A DNA stretch of 64,000 bases from Sphingobium sp. AP50 (GTDB taxonomy: Bacteria > Pseudomonadota > Alphaproteobacteria > Sphingomonadales > Sphingomonadaceae): contig NZ_FNYZ01000018.1 in the NCBI RefSeq assembly GCF_900109095.1, positions 1 through 64,000 of the forward strand, in the 5' to 3' direction. The notes below the pieces were generated by a model. The model did not search any database and was not told the DNA's origin. It saw only the letters and a list, made by a program, of their open reading frames with translations. The position numbers were made by a program, and so were the translations under genes. Shown here one piece after another: positions 6,943-15,343 of the stretch; position 1 is the stretch's first letter; every line of letters begins with the position of its first letter.

Positions 6943-9651
6943 TCAACCTTGCTGATCGAGGAAGATCGTGTGGGTTCCTGAGTCAAGCAATACCGATGAA
7001 GGCTCGAGCATTTCGTAGCCGGGCGGTGTGATGAACGAGCCCGTGGCACCTGGAGGAACATCGATATGAACAACACACTGCTTGGCGGTCTTTTTCCATT
7101 CGATCCGCGTTAATCCATAAGGGCTTTGGACAGAAGCGCGAGCGGACATCAGCGCCCCCCCCAATTGTGGAGCAAAGATGGTGTGCCCGTAGGCTGGCAC
7201 CATTTCGTCCGCCGCAATCCCCGCAACGGAATTGTAAAGCCATGCGCTCACGGCGCCGTAAGCATAGTGATTGTAGGAAATCATCGTGGCACCCTGAGCC
7301 GTGCTCATATCGCCACGATGGAGGGACCCGTCCTCCCGAACCGCGTCCCACCGTTCCCACATCGTAGTTGCGCCACGGTCGACTTGATAGAGCCAACCTG
7401 GACAGTCGCGATTTAGGAGCAAGGCAAAAGCAGCTTCAGTCTGTGACGTCCGTGTAAGCGCAGGCAGTATAAGCGGTGTCCCAAGAAAGCCGGTAGCGAC
7501 CCTGTTCCCATTTTGTTCGACTAGCTCGGCAAGCTTGGTCCCAATTGACAGGTGCAGCTTCTCTGGCGCTATGTTGAACATTATCGAGATGGCGCAACCG
7601 GTCTGCGAATTTAAAACCTGCTCCGACCAGCGGGTCCAAGCCGCCTGAGAGACTTGCTTGCTTCGAAGTGCATAAACCTTTGCATCTTCATCAAATCCAA
7701 TAAGCGCAGCTACTTGAGCCAGTCGGCCAGCGCTGAAGGAGAGAAAAGCGGTGGCAATGAAGTCGCTATCGGTTGTCGCCTTGTGGGGCTGATCCGATGG
7801 GGCGCCCGGATCAAGCCAATCGCCGAGTTGAAAATCTCCAGTCCAACAGCCTGTTAGATCCCGTCTGCTTAACCCATAATCAACCCAGCGTTTCATACTG
7901 CCATATTGGCGGCGCAACACGGACATATCACCGTATGCAGTGTAGAGCATCCACGGGACCAGCGTCGCGGCGTCGCCCCATCCTACGCCGCCATATTCGA
8001 AATGGTGACCCTGGATCACATTAGGAACTGTCGCGGGCACACAGCCGTCATGCCGCTGCTCAAGCTCGAGATCCTTCAACCAGCTGGCAAGAAAGGTGCG
8101 ACAGTTTGCGTTGAGACATGCCGTCTCGGCGAAAACCTGAATGTCTCCTGTCCACCCTAGCCGTTCATCGCGCTGTGGACAGTCAGTAGGCAGCGCGAGA
8201 AAATTGCCTCGTTGGGACCAGACTGTATTGTGGAAGAGTTTATTGACAGCTGGATCTGAGCATTCAAAATCACCACGATAATCTAACGCAGTCCCTGCGA
8301 CGATAACTTCGATCGCAACGATCTTAACCCCTGGAGAGATCTCAAGCTCGGCGTGACGAAAGCCGTGAAATGTGAACAGCGGAAACAGCGTGGCTTCTCC
8401 TGTCCCATTGAGAATAAAATGATCCGTCGCCTTGGCATTTCGAAGAGGTGCGGTGTGCAGACGCCCTTCATCATCGAGCAGCTCGGCATGGCGGACAGTG
8501 ATTGTTGCGTCAGCAGGTCCATCAACGCGGATCGATAGAAAGCCAGATAGATTCTGCCCTGCATCGATGCGGATTAGGTCGCCGTCGTGAACGACTGTAG
8601 CTGGCGGAAAGCGCTTTACAATTTGAACGCCGGGAAAGGTCCGCGCCTCAAGGACCATCGGTAAGTCCAAGGTGGCGACCTCTTCCCAGTCGCTGTCGTC
8701 GAATTTAGGCATTCGCCAGCCACGCGGTTCCGCGCGAAGATCAAGCTTGCACCCATCATACAGCTCTGCCTGCTTCAATCCTCCGTAACCACCACGCCAG
8801 CTTCTGTCTGTGGCGATAGTAAGCCGCCTGCCAGCGACTGTTTCGATCTCGAGCTGAGCGAGTAATGCGGTCGTATCGCCATATATAGCCCGACGCTTCA
8901 TCCAGGCCAGTTCCCCTCGCCACCACCCGTCGCCGACTGCACTTGAGATAGCATTATCTCCCTGTGCGATGAGAGCTGTAACGTCATAAGATGAGAACAG
9001 ATGTCGACCAGGATAAACTGTCCAGCCTGGCTCAAGCAAATCTTCGCTTACAGATCTGCCGTTGATATGAATGTCGTGGATACCAAGTGCTGTGACGTAC
9101 AGGCGCGCCTTCACGCATTCTTCGTCGAGCGTAAATTCGCGGCGCAGGTACGGAACGGATGAGCGCTCCACTCTCCGCTGGTTGGACAGGGGCGTGATCG
9201 GTTGAGCCACCCAGTCTTCATGCGTCAATAAACTGGCTTCCACCCGGGCCGGATTGCTCCAGCTTGTCCAGCCAAGATCTGTATGCACTCGCACCCGCCA
9301 CCAGCGAATTTCGCGGCTCCTGAGGGCCTTAGCAGGCCATGGGGCGAGATAGGGCATTCCGGTTTCGACGAAGCCGGATTCCTCAACTGACCGCGTGAAC
9401 ATGACATCCTTGGCCACCTGCAATTCGTAGCCGCTTTGCAAGGCTCCAGGGCGTTGACTTATTAAGCGCCACGACAAGCGAGGCTCTGCAAGGCCACACC
9501 CAATAAGGCCTGAATCGTCTTCGGTTGCAAGATCAGAGAGCCGGACGCTTGGGTCTCGCGGGCCGTCAACCTCAACCAAAGCGTGAGCCCGCCGCAGAGC
9601 CTTGGTTGCGCCGGTAAAGGTTTCCCCAAGGGATGGTTTCGAGGCGTTCAT
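6943..9651 (-). CDS. Alpha-L-rhamnosidase, GH78, cytoplasmic
   Basis: A 902-residue GH78 enzyme that hydrolyses terminal alpha-L-rhamnose from glycosides. N-terminal beta-sandwich domains (for example ALGIHDIHINGR near 188-199 and LEPGWTVYPGRH near 206-217) precede the (alpha/alpha)6 catalytic domain. That domain carries the family signature DCPQRDERLGWTGD at 490-503, which contains the general-acid Glu, and TMWERWD near residue 770, which holds the second catalytic Glu. No signal peptide is visible, unlike the two other rhamnosidases here. Its start overlaps the stop of the GH106 gene (ATGA at 9648-9651), showing translational coupling. Confident on family; the natural glycoside is unknown. 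Confidence 0.92.
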   Translation of the reverse strand: MNASKPSLGETFTGATKALRRAHALVEVDGPRDPSVRLSDLATEDDSGLIGCGLAEPRLSWRLISQRPGALQSGYELQVAKDVMFTRSVEESGFVETGMPYLAPWPAKALRSREIRWWRVRVHTDLGWTSWSNPARVEASLLTHEDWVAQPITPLSNQRRVERSSVPYLRREFTLDEECVKARLYVTALGIHDIHINGRSVSEDLLEPGWTVYPGRHLFSSYDVTALIAQGDNAISSAVGDGWWRGELAWMKRRAIYGDTTALLAQLEIETVAGRRLTIATDRSWRGGYGGLKQAELYDGCKLDLRAEPRGWRMPKFDDSDWEEVATLDLPMVLEARTFPGVQIVKRFPPATVVHDGDLIRIDAGQNLSGFLSIRVDGPADATITVRHAELLDDEGRLHTAPLRNAKATDHFILNGTGEATLFPLFTFHGFRHAELEISPGVKIVAIEVIVAGTALDYRGDFECSDPAVNKLFHNTVWSQRGNFLALPTDCPQRDERLGWTGDIQVFAETACLNANCRTFLASWLKDLELEQRHDGCVPATVPNVIQGHHFEYGGVGWGDAATLVPWMLYTAYGDMSVLRRQYGSMKRWVDYGLSRRDLTGCWTGDFQLGDWLDPGAPSDQPHKATTDSDFIATAFLSFSAGRLAQVAALIGFDEDAKVYALRSKQVSQAAWTRWSEQVLNSQTGCAISIMFNIAPEKLHLSIGTKLAELVEQNGNRVATGFLGTPLILPALTRTSQTEAAFALLLNRDCPGWLYQVDRGATTMWERWDAVREDGSLHRGDMSTAQGATMISYNHYAYGAVSAWLYNSVAGIAADEMVPAYGHTIFAPQLGGALMSARASVQSPYGLTRIEWKKTAKQCVVHIDVPPGATGSFITPPGYEMLEPSSVLLDSGTHTIFLDQQG

Positions 9652-12600
9652 TTCTTGCCGATCAGTTCGACCGGGCCAAGAAGGCCAGAAGGGAGCAAGG
9701 GGGAGTCAGCTTTATAAGGATTGAAAGTCGCAAAAGCAGGCCGCCCCGAGAACCCAGGCTGTGCGTCGCCAATCAATCGATTGGGCCACAGATTTGCGAC
9801 CCTCACTTCAAGCACATTACGACCAGCGCGGGCGCATTTGCTGATATCAATGGAGAAGGGCGCCTTCCAGACTGTCCCAGCGATGCAGCCGTTGATCCTA
9901 ATTTCGGCAAGGTTTTTTACCGAGCCAAGTTCAAGGATCCATCTCGTTGCTCGCCTCTTCCAATCGAAGGGAAGCATGAAACTGTTTTGGTAGCGCGCCG
10001 TTCCACTGAAATAACGAATAGCCGGGTCGTTGCTAACGCTCCAGGAGTTCAGCGCCTTTGATGTGATGCTACGCGCGCCATTTCCAAAGGCAGCTGGGAA
10101 TTCAATTTTCCAAGGCGTCGCCAGGGCGATCCTAGAAACGTCGCGCATGGGAGCGACTATGCGAGACGCCTCGTTTGATTGACCTTTGAAAACTACGAAA
10201 ACTGCGTCATGGGGTTGCAGGCTCAACGGCACCATGGTCCGTCCATCCGCCATCTGATAGGATAAGGGTTCGGCCGAACCGTCTTCGGCTCGCCAAAGTT
10301 CGGCGGCCTTTCCTTCAACGCGGAACGATATTTTTGTTTCTATAGCCTCTCCGCCCGGGTTTGAAATGAAGTAGATATCTTCATTTGCTGCTGAGCGATG
10401 TACAAATGCAAGCTGGCTGGCATTCCGCTCGAAAATGACGTCAGGCGTGATGCCATGTGCGATAGCCGCCAACTCAATCGTTGGGTATATCGACCTTGAT
10501 GACCAGATGGATTTTACGAGTCCGTCGAACTCGTCGCGATTGTCGACCATGGTAGGTGAGGTCTTCGGTGCAACACCAACAAGAGCCCCACCCCCTGCAA
10601 CGAACGATGCTATCTTGCGGAGCACAGGCACGGTGATCTGCTGAACCGCCGGATCGATGACCAATATTTGGTATTGCGCGCCTGAAGGGGCAGAAAGTAC
10701 ACCGTCTTTGGTCGAAAGCAGGGACCGCAACGCATCGCCGTTCACGAAATCGAACGCGAACCCAGAAGGAATGATTGGCTGACGCCCATTGAAAGCGGCA
10801 GTGATGTTGTCGTCTTCGCCATAAAAATAGGCAATATCACCAGCAAAACGGCCCTGCTGAAGCAGGAAGCCGGAACGACCAAGATATTCAACCCATGGCC
10901 GCGCCATGGCTGCCCAAGTCTCCTTCCGTGTAAACCATTGTCCAAACGGCCCCAGACCAATGCCAGGCCCTGCACGATCGATCGGTTGATGAACCGACGT
11001 ATGAATAACAAAGCGATTAACACCGTTCGCCATCATGCTGTCGGCTGTCGATTTCAATACTTCCGGCGGAAAGGCGTAGGCAGGCATGACGGCCGTAAAG
11101 GATTCGGCCGCAACGATATTTTGCCCATAAAGATGGGCAACTGAGGCGCTTTCAAGGATATCTGGCAGATATCTGGACTGTGGGCCGTGGTCCCCTGCCC
11201 ATGTCGCGCCCATCGGCACGTCGGCGGTTTTCTTTACTTCCATCCCGTCACCGACGAAGGCCCGTGATCCCTCGTGGGACTCTCCATAGCGGATCATGCC
11301 CAGCGCGTGTACCGCGTTGGTCAGCGTTCCGTAATGGGCGTCAGCAATCAGGTCCGACAGCGTGCGGCGGAAATCCCAAAGGAACGCGTCGCTCTTCTGA
11401 CTGTTAGTGACCACATATCCCGCCAGAACGGGGAGCCATGGATGCGGATCATAGCCACGCCGCGTCTGAAACTGATCGAGAATATCGTCGGTCCAGTTGG
11501 CCGAGAGAGCTTCATAGCTATCATTCAGCATCGCGGCGATGCCAGCCTCACCCAGTTTTTCCTGACCTAGCGCACGCTGATAATTGGAAAGATAAGTCTT
11601 GGTATATTCGGAAACATGACGCGCGTTGAGCTTGTCAACCTCAAGTCCGGTTCCTTCCGGTGAGGCAGGGTTATTCATCTTACCCGTCAACGACCATCCA
11701 AAGCGAACGATCCGCCATCGACCCTTCGGCGCAACCCAGTCCAACGTGCCGTCCGGCCGCAGCTTGTCCGAAACATTGACCACGTCGTGAGGCGAAATAA
11801 CCTCAGCGGCCGCATAATCAGGAGTCGCGAAATCCTGAAGACCTGACGCCGGCGAAAATCCTGCCTTATCCTCAAACCGGTTGACGCGGGCCCCTGAGAT
11901 GAATTTAAATTCCATGACCTTGAGGGAAGCTGGCGGCTCTTGCGGACGGTCGAACGTCGCTATAGCTACGGGTCCAAATCGGCGCTCGAGAACTAGGCGG
12001 AAGTGTTTTGCGGTTGTAGACGGAAATGCGATTGTTTGCTGTATATTTCCCCGGGGCGGTAGCGCCGCAATCGTCCGGTAAGACTTCCCATCGTCGCTCG
12101 CCTCGATGTGCCCGATCGGCCATGGTGGAAGCAAGGGACCGACACGGGCTCCTGGCTCGAGGGCAATTTGCAACGCACGCAGCGTCTGCGGCCGCTCGAA
12201 ACTCGCTTCGATCCAGACATTGTCCTTGTCCTCGAAAGGCAATTCGACCGCGTCGGTAAGATCGCCATCGTCTAACGCTGCAGCATCGATTGCGCTTGAT
12301 GCAGTGATCGCCATCGCGCCTTCTTGCTCGGCGGCAGGAATGCGGTACGCAACCACCGCAGCGTCACGATAAAGGCTGGGAAGGACCGGTCGATGGTCGC
12401 TTGAAGGTTCGGTTCCTCCACCAGGAACATTTTGAAAAAGGCCTGTTACTGATGGCGGCATGGGCAGCGGCTGCTCGATGCGACCGCGTTCCACGATCGT
12501 CTCGCTCCAGACCATCTTCTTCATAGCCTGCTCGGGACGTACCCAAGGCCCCCCCGTTTCGCTCCAGCCAGACGAACTCGCGATCGTGAACTCAAGCTTG

Positions 12601-12968
12601 TCGGCCTTCGCGCGTGCAACCGCGTGCCGGAACGCATCCTGCCAAATCGAACTCATATAGGGCAGGCGCTGGTCCACCACCGCTGGTGTATCAAGCGACC
12701 CATCAAAATTCTGGACCCCGCCAACACCGGCACCTTTGAGCCAAGAAAGATCCTTGTCGATCCCATCCTTGGTCACATTTCCGTTCATCCAATGCCACCA
12801 CACACGCGGTCTGGCGCTCGAAGGCGGATTTTGGAAATCACTAAGGAGGGCATCGGGCCCTGCTTTTACCGTCTCCGCAGACTGGGCGGGAACGTCGCGC
12901 GCATTGCCAGGGCTCGCAATCAGCGCGATTGCACCGACGAAACCCAGTTTTCTCGTACCTTTGCGCAT
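9648..12968 (-). CDS. Alpha-L-rhamnosidase, GH106, exported
   Basis: About 1,106 residues, matching the size of GH106 rhamnosidases, the family founded by an enzyme from Sphingomonas paucimobilis. The N-terminus is a Sec signal peptide (RKLGFVGAIALIASPGNA). Recognisable GH106 features include RPRVWWHWMNGNVTKDGIDKD near the start, WLKGAGVGGVQNFDGS, and a C-terminal sugar-binding sandwich (LELGSVKNLAEIRINGC). I use the ATG at 12968, with GAGGAT 7 bases upstream, rather than the ATG ten codons earlier that lacks a ribosome site. It lies between the GH78-like and cytoplasmic GH78 genes and probably acts in the periplasm or at the outer membrane. Confidence 0.88.
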   Translation of the reverse strand: MRKGTRKLGFVGAIALIASPGNARDVPAQSAETVKAGPDALLSDFQNPPSSARPRVWWHWMNGNVTKDGIDKDLSWLKGAGVGGVQNFDGSLDTPAVVDQRLPYMSSIWQDAFRHAVARAKADKLEFTIASSSGWSETGGPWVRPEQAMKKMVWSETIVERGRIEQPLPMPPSVTGLFQNVPGGGTEPSSDHRPVLPSLYRDAAVVAYRIPAAEQEGAMAITASSAIDAAALDDGDLTDAVELPFEDKDNVWIEASFERPQTLRALQIALEPGARVGPLLPPWPIGHIEASDDGKSYRTIAALPPRGNIQQTIAFPSTTAKHFRLVLERRFGPVAIATFDRPQEPPASLKVMEFKFISGARVNRFEDKAGFSPASGLQDFATPDYAAAEVISPHDVVNVSDKLRPDGTLDWVAPKGRWRIVRFGWSLTGKMNNPASPEGTGLEVDKLNARHVSEYTKTYLSNYQRALGQEKLGEAGIAAMLNDSYEALSANWTDDILDQFQTRRGYDPHPWLPVLAGYVVTNSQKSDAFLWDFRRTLSDLIADAHYGTLTNAVHALGMIRYGESHEGSRAFVGDGMEVKKTADVPMGATWAGDHGPQSRYLPDILESASVAHLYGQNIVAAESFTAVMPAYAFPPEVLKSTADSMMANGVNRFVIHTSVHQPIDRAGPGIGLGPFGQWFTRKETWAAMARPWVEYLGRSGFLLQQGRFAGDIAYFYGEDDNITAAFNGRQPIIPSGFAFDFVNGDALRSLLSTKDGVLSAPSGAQYQILVIDPAVQQITVPVLRKIASFVAGGGALVGVAPKTSPTMVDNRDEFDGLVKSIWSSRSIYPTIELAAIAHGITPDVIFERNASQLAFVHRSAANEDIYFISNPGGEAIETKISFRVEGKAAELWRAEDGSAEPLSYQMADGRTMVPLSLQPHDAVFVVFKGQSNEASRIVAPMRDVSRIALATPWKIEFPAAFGNGARSITSKALNSWSVSNDPAIRYFSGTARYQNSFMLPFDWKRRATRWILELGSVKNLAEIRINGCIAGTVWKAPFSIDISKCARAGRNVLEVRVANLWPNRLIGDAQPGFSGRPAFATFNPYKADSPLLPSGLLGPVELIGKK

Positions 12969-13025
12969 GCGATTATCCTCGATCCTCCATCGCTTCATGC
13001 CTAACAGTGAATGGTCGGCACCTTA

Positions 13026-15179
13026 TCAGGTCACATTGATCTTGAAGCGACCCGGACCATGCAGGACTTTCTTTCCGCTCTCCGCCACAATGCCTTTAGG
13101 CAAGATAAGCGTGCCCTGGCTGCCTTTCCAAGAAATCTCAATCGGCCCCGCAGGCGTCGGAATGCAACCTTCCACATTTTGCAGTCCGCATCGCTGCGGG
13201 GCCACTCGGCACCGAGCGTAGCCCGGTGACAGAGGTTCAACACCTAGAATGCCCTGCGACAGGGCCATCACAGGCGCAGCGCCAGCCCAGGCGTGGCACA
13301 GGCTGGCCGCATATTTACGGTCGTACATGCCAAGTTGCTGGTCGGCCGATTTCTTGGCGTCAATGTCCTCGAAAAATCTCCGATATCCCGCCTTGATAAG
13401 CGGCAACCAGGCAGCCTTAAGCCGACCTACCGCGTCCGCTGCGCGGCCTGCTTTGGCATAGGCGCTCAGCTCGACGACCTGACTTAAACTGTATCTCGTT
13501 GGTCGCTTCGACCCGTCATTGAGAAAGTCAATCAACCGATCATATTCATCGGGTTCTGCGATATCGAATGCGATCGCAAAACATTGCGCAAAAGAGGTGA
13601 ATCCAGTGTCGAGTTTACCGTCGCGATCATATCCATTGCAAAACAGCCCCTCGACCGGACGATAGAACTCCCGCCGGATCGTGATCTTTAGCTTCTTTGC
13701 GATAGTGTCATAGCGTTGGTGAGCGGCCTGATCGCCCCATGCCTCCGCAAGACGCGCACCCGCTGCGAATGCCCCCACCAGAAGCATCTGGGCATAGGCA
13801 GGAGCACCATGCGCATCGGGGCCTCCGTCCTTGGGTGCTGACCAGTCCGGAAAGAAGCCATAGGGTTCGACGCGCCGCGCATTTACAATGCCATGCTCGT
13901 CTTGAAGACTGATCAGGAAGGCGAGCATGTCCTCAATACGAGGCCGAAACAGGCGAGCAAAGCTATTATCTCCACGTACCATCCATTCCCGCTCGAAACC
14001 CACTAGGCTATACATCGGCGAATCAAGGATACCAACATCGCCAGCGTCCGGGTGCTCAGGCAGCGTCTCGGCAACGAGAGTTTGCCTCGACAGATCCTTG
14101 TCGAAGAAAACTCGTTCGAACGCCTCCAGTGTCAGCGGACCGTCATGCCAAATAAGGCCATCGCGACGTATGCCATCGAGATAAAAATCGTGCATGTTCG
14201 ACCGGAGCGTCGCGACCGCGACGCTCCAGATTGCGTTCAGGTCGGTATCGTTAGATTGGAACCGGCCCTTTTCTTCCACCGGAGCCCGCCGTGCGTCGAA
14301 ACGAAGCCGTGATATAGAGGCCTTGCCTGTGGTAGAAAATCGAACATAGCGTAGCGCACGTTCCGGAAAAGCTATAGCTTGACGTGTCTGACCAAGGGAT
14401 ATCGCTTCAAGAGCATATTGTTCGAACCAGCGGAGATCTGGATCGCTCACTTCGTCAACCGACTCCCCTACCTGGACGCACAGAGAACCTTCACCGGTCA
14501 CATCGAAGCGCAGAGAGCCTAGTTCGGTTTCCTGGAAGTCCACGATAAGGTCATTGCTGGTCTCAACCGCATAAGCAGATTGAGCGGGTCCCTCTGGCTT
14601 TATTACTCGGACGACTGGCAGGGTAATTGTTTCGTCGCGATCAGTGTCTGGCAGCACAGCTGGATCGCTGTAATCAAAGGTCTCGGCAGGAACCCAATTT
14701 TCACCATCCAGGCTTGCCTCCCAGCCCATATTAGTCGAGAATTGTTCGCCTGCCAGGAAGAAGCAAGGCATAGTTTGGGAAAAATCGATATGCACGATGA
14801 TGTCGGCCTTTCCCGACGCGAGTGTCCCCCGCCTGCCCGTCACGTCGCCTGTCTGCCCGCCGACATTGACCCGGATCCGAGCAACTGGCCCAGTCCAGCG
14901 CAATTGCAGGTCGCGATTTGCCGTACCGATCTTGCGAAAATAAGCTTCCGTTTGCGGTTGACGAAAATTCGCCGGATAGCCGACATTCGTACACCGCTCC
15001 ATGGCAAGCTTCATGCGACGCAGGTGCCGCCAAGCCGCTAATTGTCCGGGATAGGCGATCCATCGAGGTGCCTGTTCGTCTGGATGCATCGCATTAGACG
15101 TTGCCATAGCCGAAGCGGATGAGGAGAGGCCTAAGATCGCAGCTCCGCTCTTGATTGCCTGCCGACGATCTAATTTCAT
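13026..15179 (-). CDS. GH78-like rhamnosidase with Tat signal
   Basis: This 717-residue six-hairpin glycosidase resembles the catalytic half of GH78. The N-terminus (DRRQAIKSGAAILGLSSSAS) is a twin-arginine export signal. The region YLDGIRRDGLIWHDG corresponds to the GH78 acid motif (RDR..W.GD), with Gly in place of the second Arg. HAWAGAAPVMALSQG matches the usual C-terminal loop. The usual WERW base motif is not obvious, so activity may differ (another deoxyhexose, or an exo-unsaturated product). It starts the glycosidase operon, 58 bases upstream of the GH106 gene and 122 bases beyond the terminator of the TonB gene. Confidence 0.75.
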   Translation of the reverse strand: MKLDRRQAIKSGAAILGLSSSASAMATSNAMHPDEQAPRWIAYPGQLAAWRHLRRMKLAMERCTNVGYPANFRQPQTEAYFRKIGTANRDLQLRWTGPVARIRVNVGGQTGDVTGRRGTLASGKADIIVHIDFSQTMPCFFLAGEQFSTNMGWEASLDGENWVPAETFDYSDPAVLPDTDRDETITLPVVRVIKPEGPAQSAYAVETSNDLIVDFQETELGSLRFDVTGEGSLCVQVGESVDEVSDPDLRWFEQYALEAISLGQTRQAIAFPERALRYVRFSTTGKASISRLRFDARRAPVEEKGRFQSNDTDLNAIWSVAVATLRSNMHDFYLDGIRRDGLIWHDGPLTLEAFERVFFDKDLSRQTLVAETLPEHPDAGDVGILDSPMYSLVGFEREWMVRGDNSFARLFRPRIEDMLAFLISLQDEHGIVNARRVEPYGFFPDWSAPKDGGPDAHGAPAYAQMLLVGAFAAGARLAEAWGDQAAHQRYDTIAKKLKITIRREFYRPVEGLFCNGYDRDGKLDTGFTSFAQCFAIAFDIAEPDEYDRLIDFLNDGSKRPTRYSLSQVVELSAYAKAGRAADAVGRLKAAWLPLIKAGYRRFFEDIDAKKSADQQLGMYDRKYAASLCHAWAGAAPVMALSQGILGVEPLSPGYARCRVAPQRCGLQNVEGCIPTPAGPIEISWKGSQGTLILPKGIVAESGKKVLHGPGRFKINVT

Positions 15180-15300
15180 GTTAGCACTTTCTAAAACTGA
15201 AGATCCGTCATCTTCAACAATACGTTTCAGGCCTCGACAGGAAGCCCACTCAAGTTAAACCGGAGTGGCTTGATCGAAGCGGGGCCAGGCGGACAATGAG

Positions 15301-15330
15301 AAAAAGGGGGCATGCCTCGCATGCCCCCCC
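15301..15330 (-). terminator. Rho-independent terminator after the TonB receptor gene
   Basis: On the minus strand GGGGGGCATGC pairs with GCATGCCCCC around a short loop and is followed by TTTTT. It lies 14 bases beyond the receptor stop codon and should separate the receptor transcript from the downstream glycosidase operon. Confidence 0.85.
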
Positions 15331-15343
15331 AGTTTGCCCGTGA

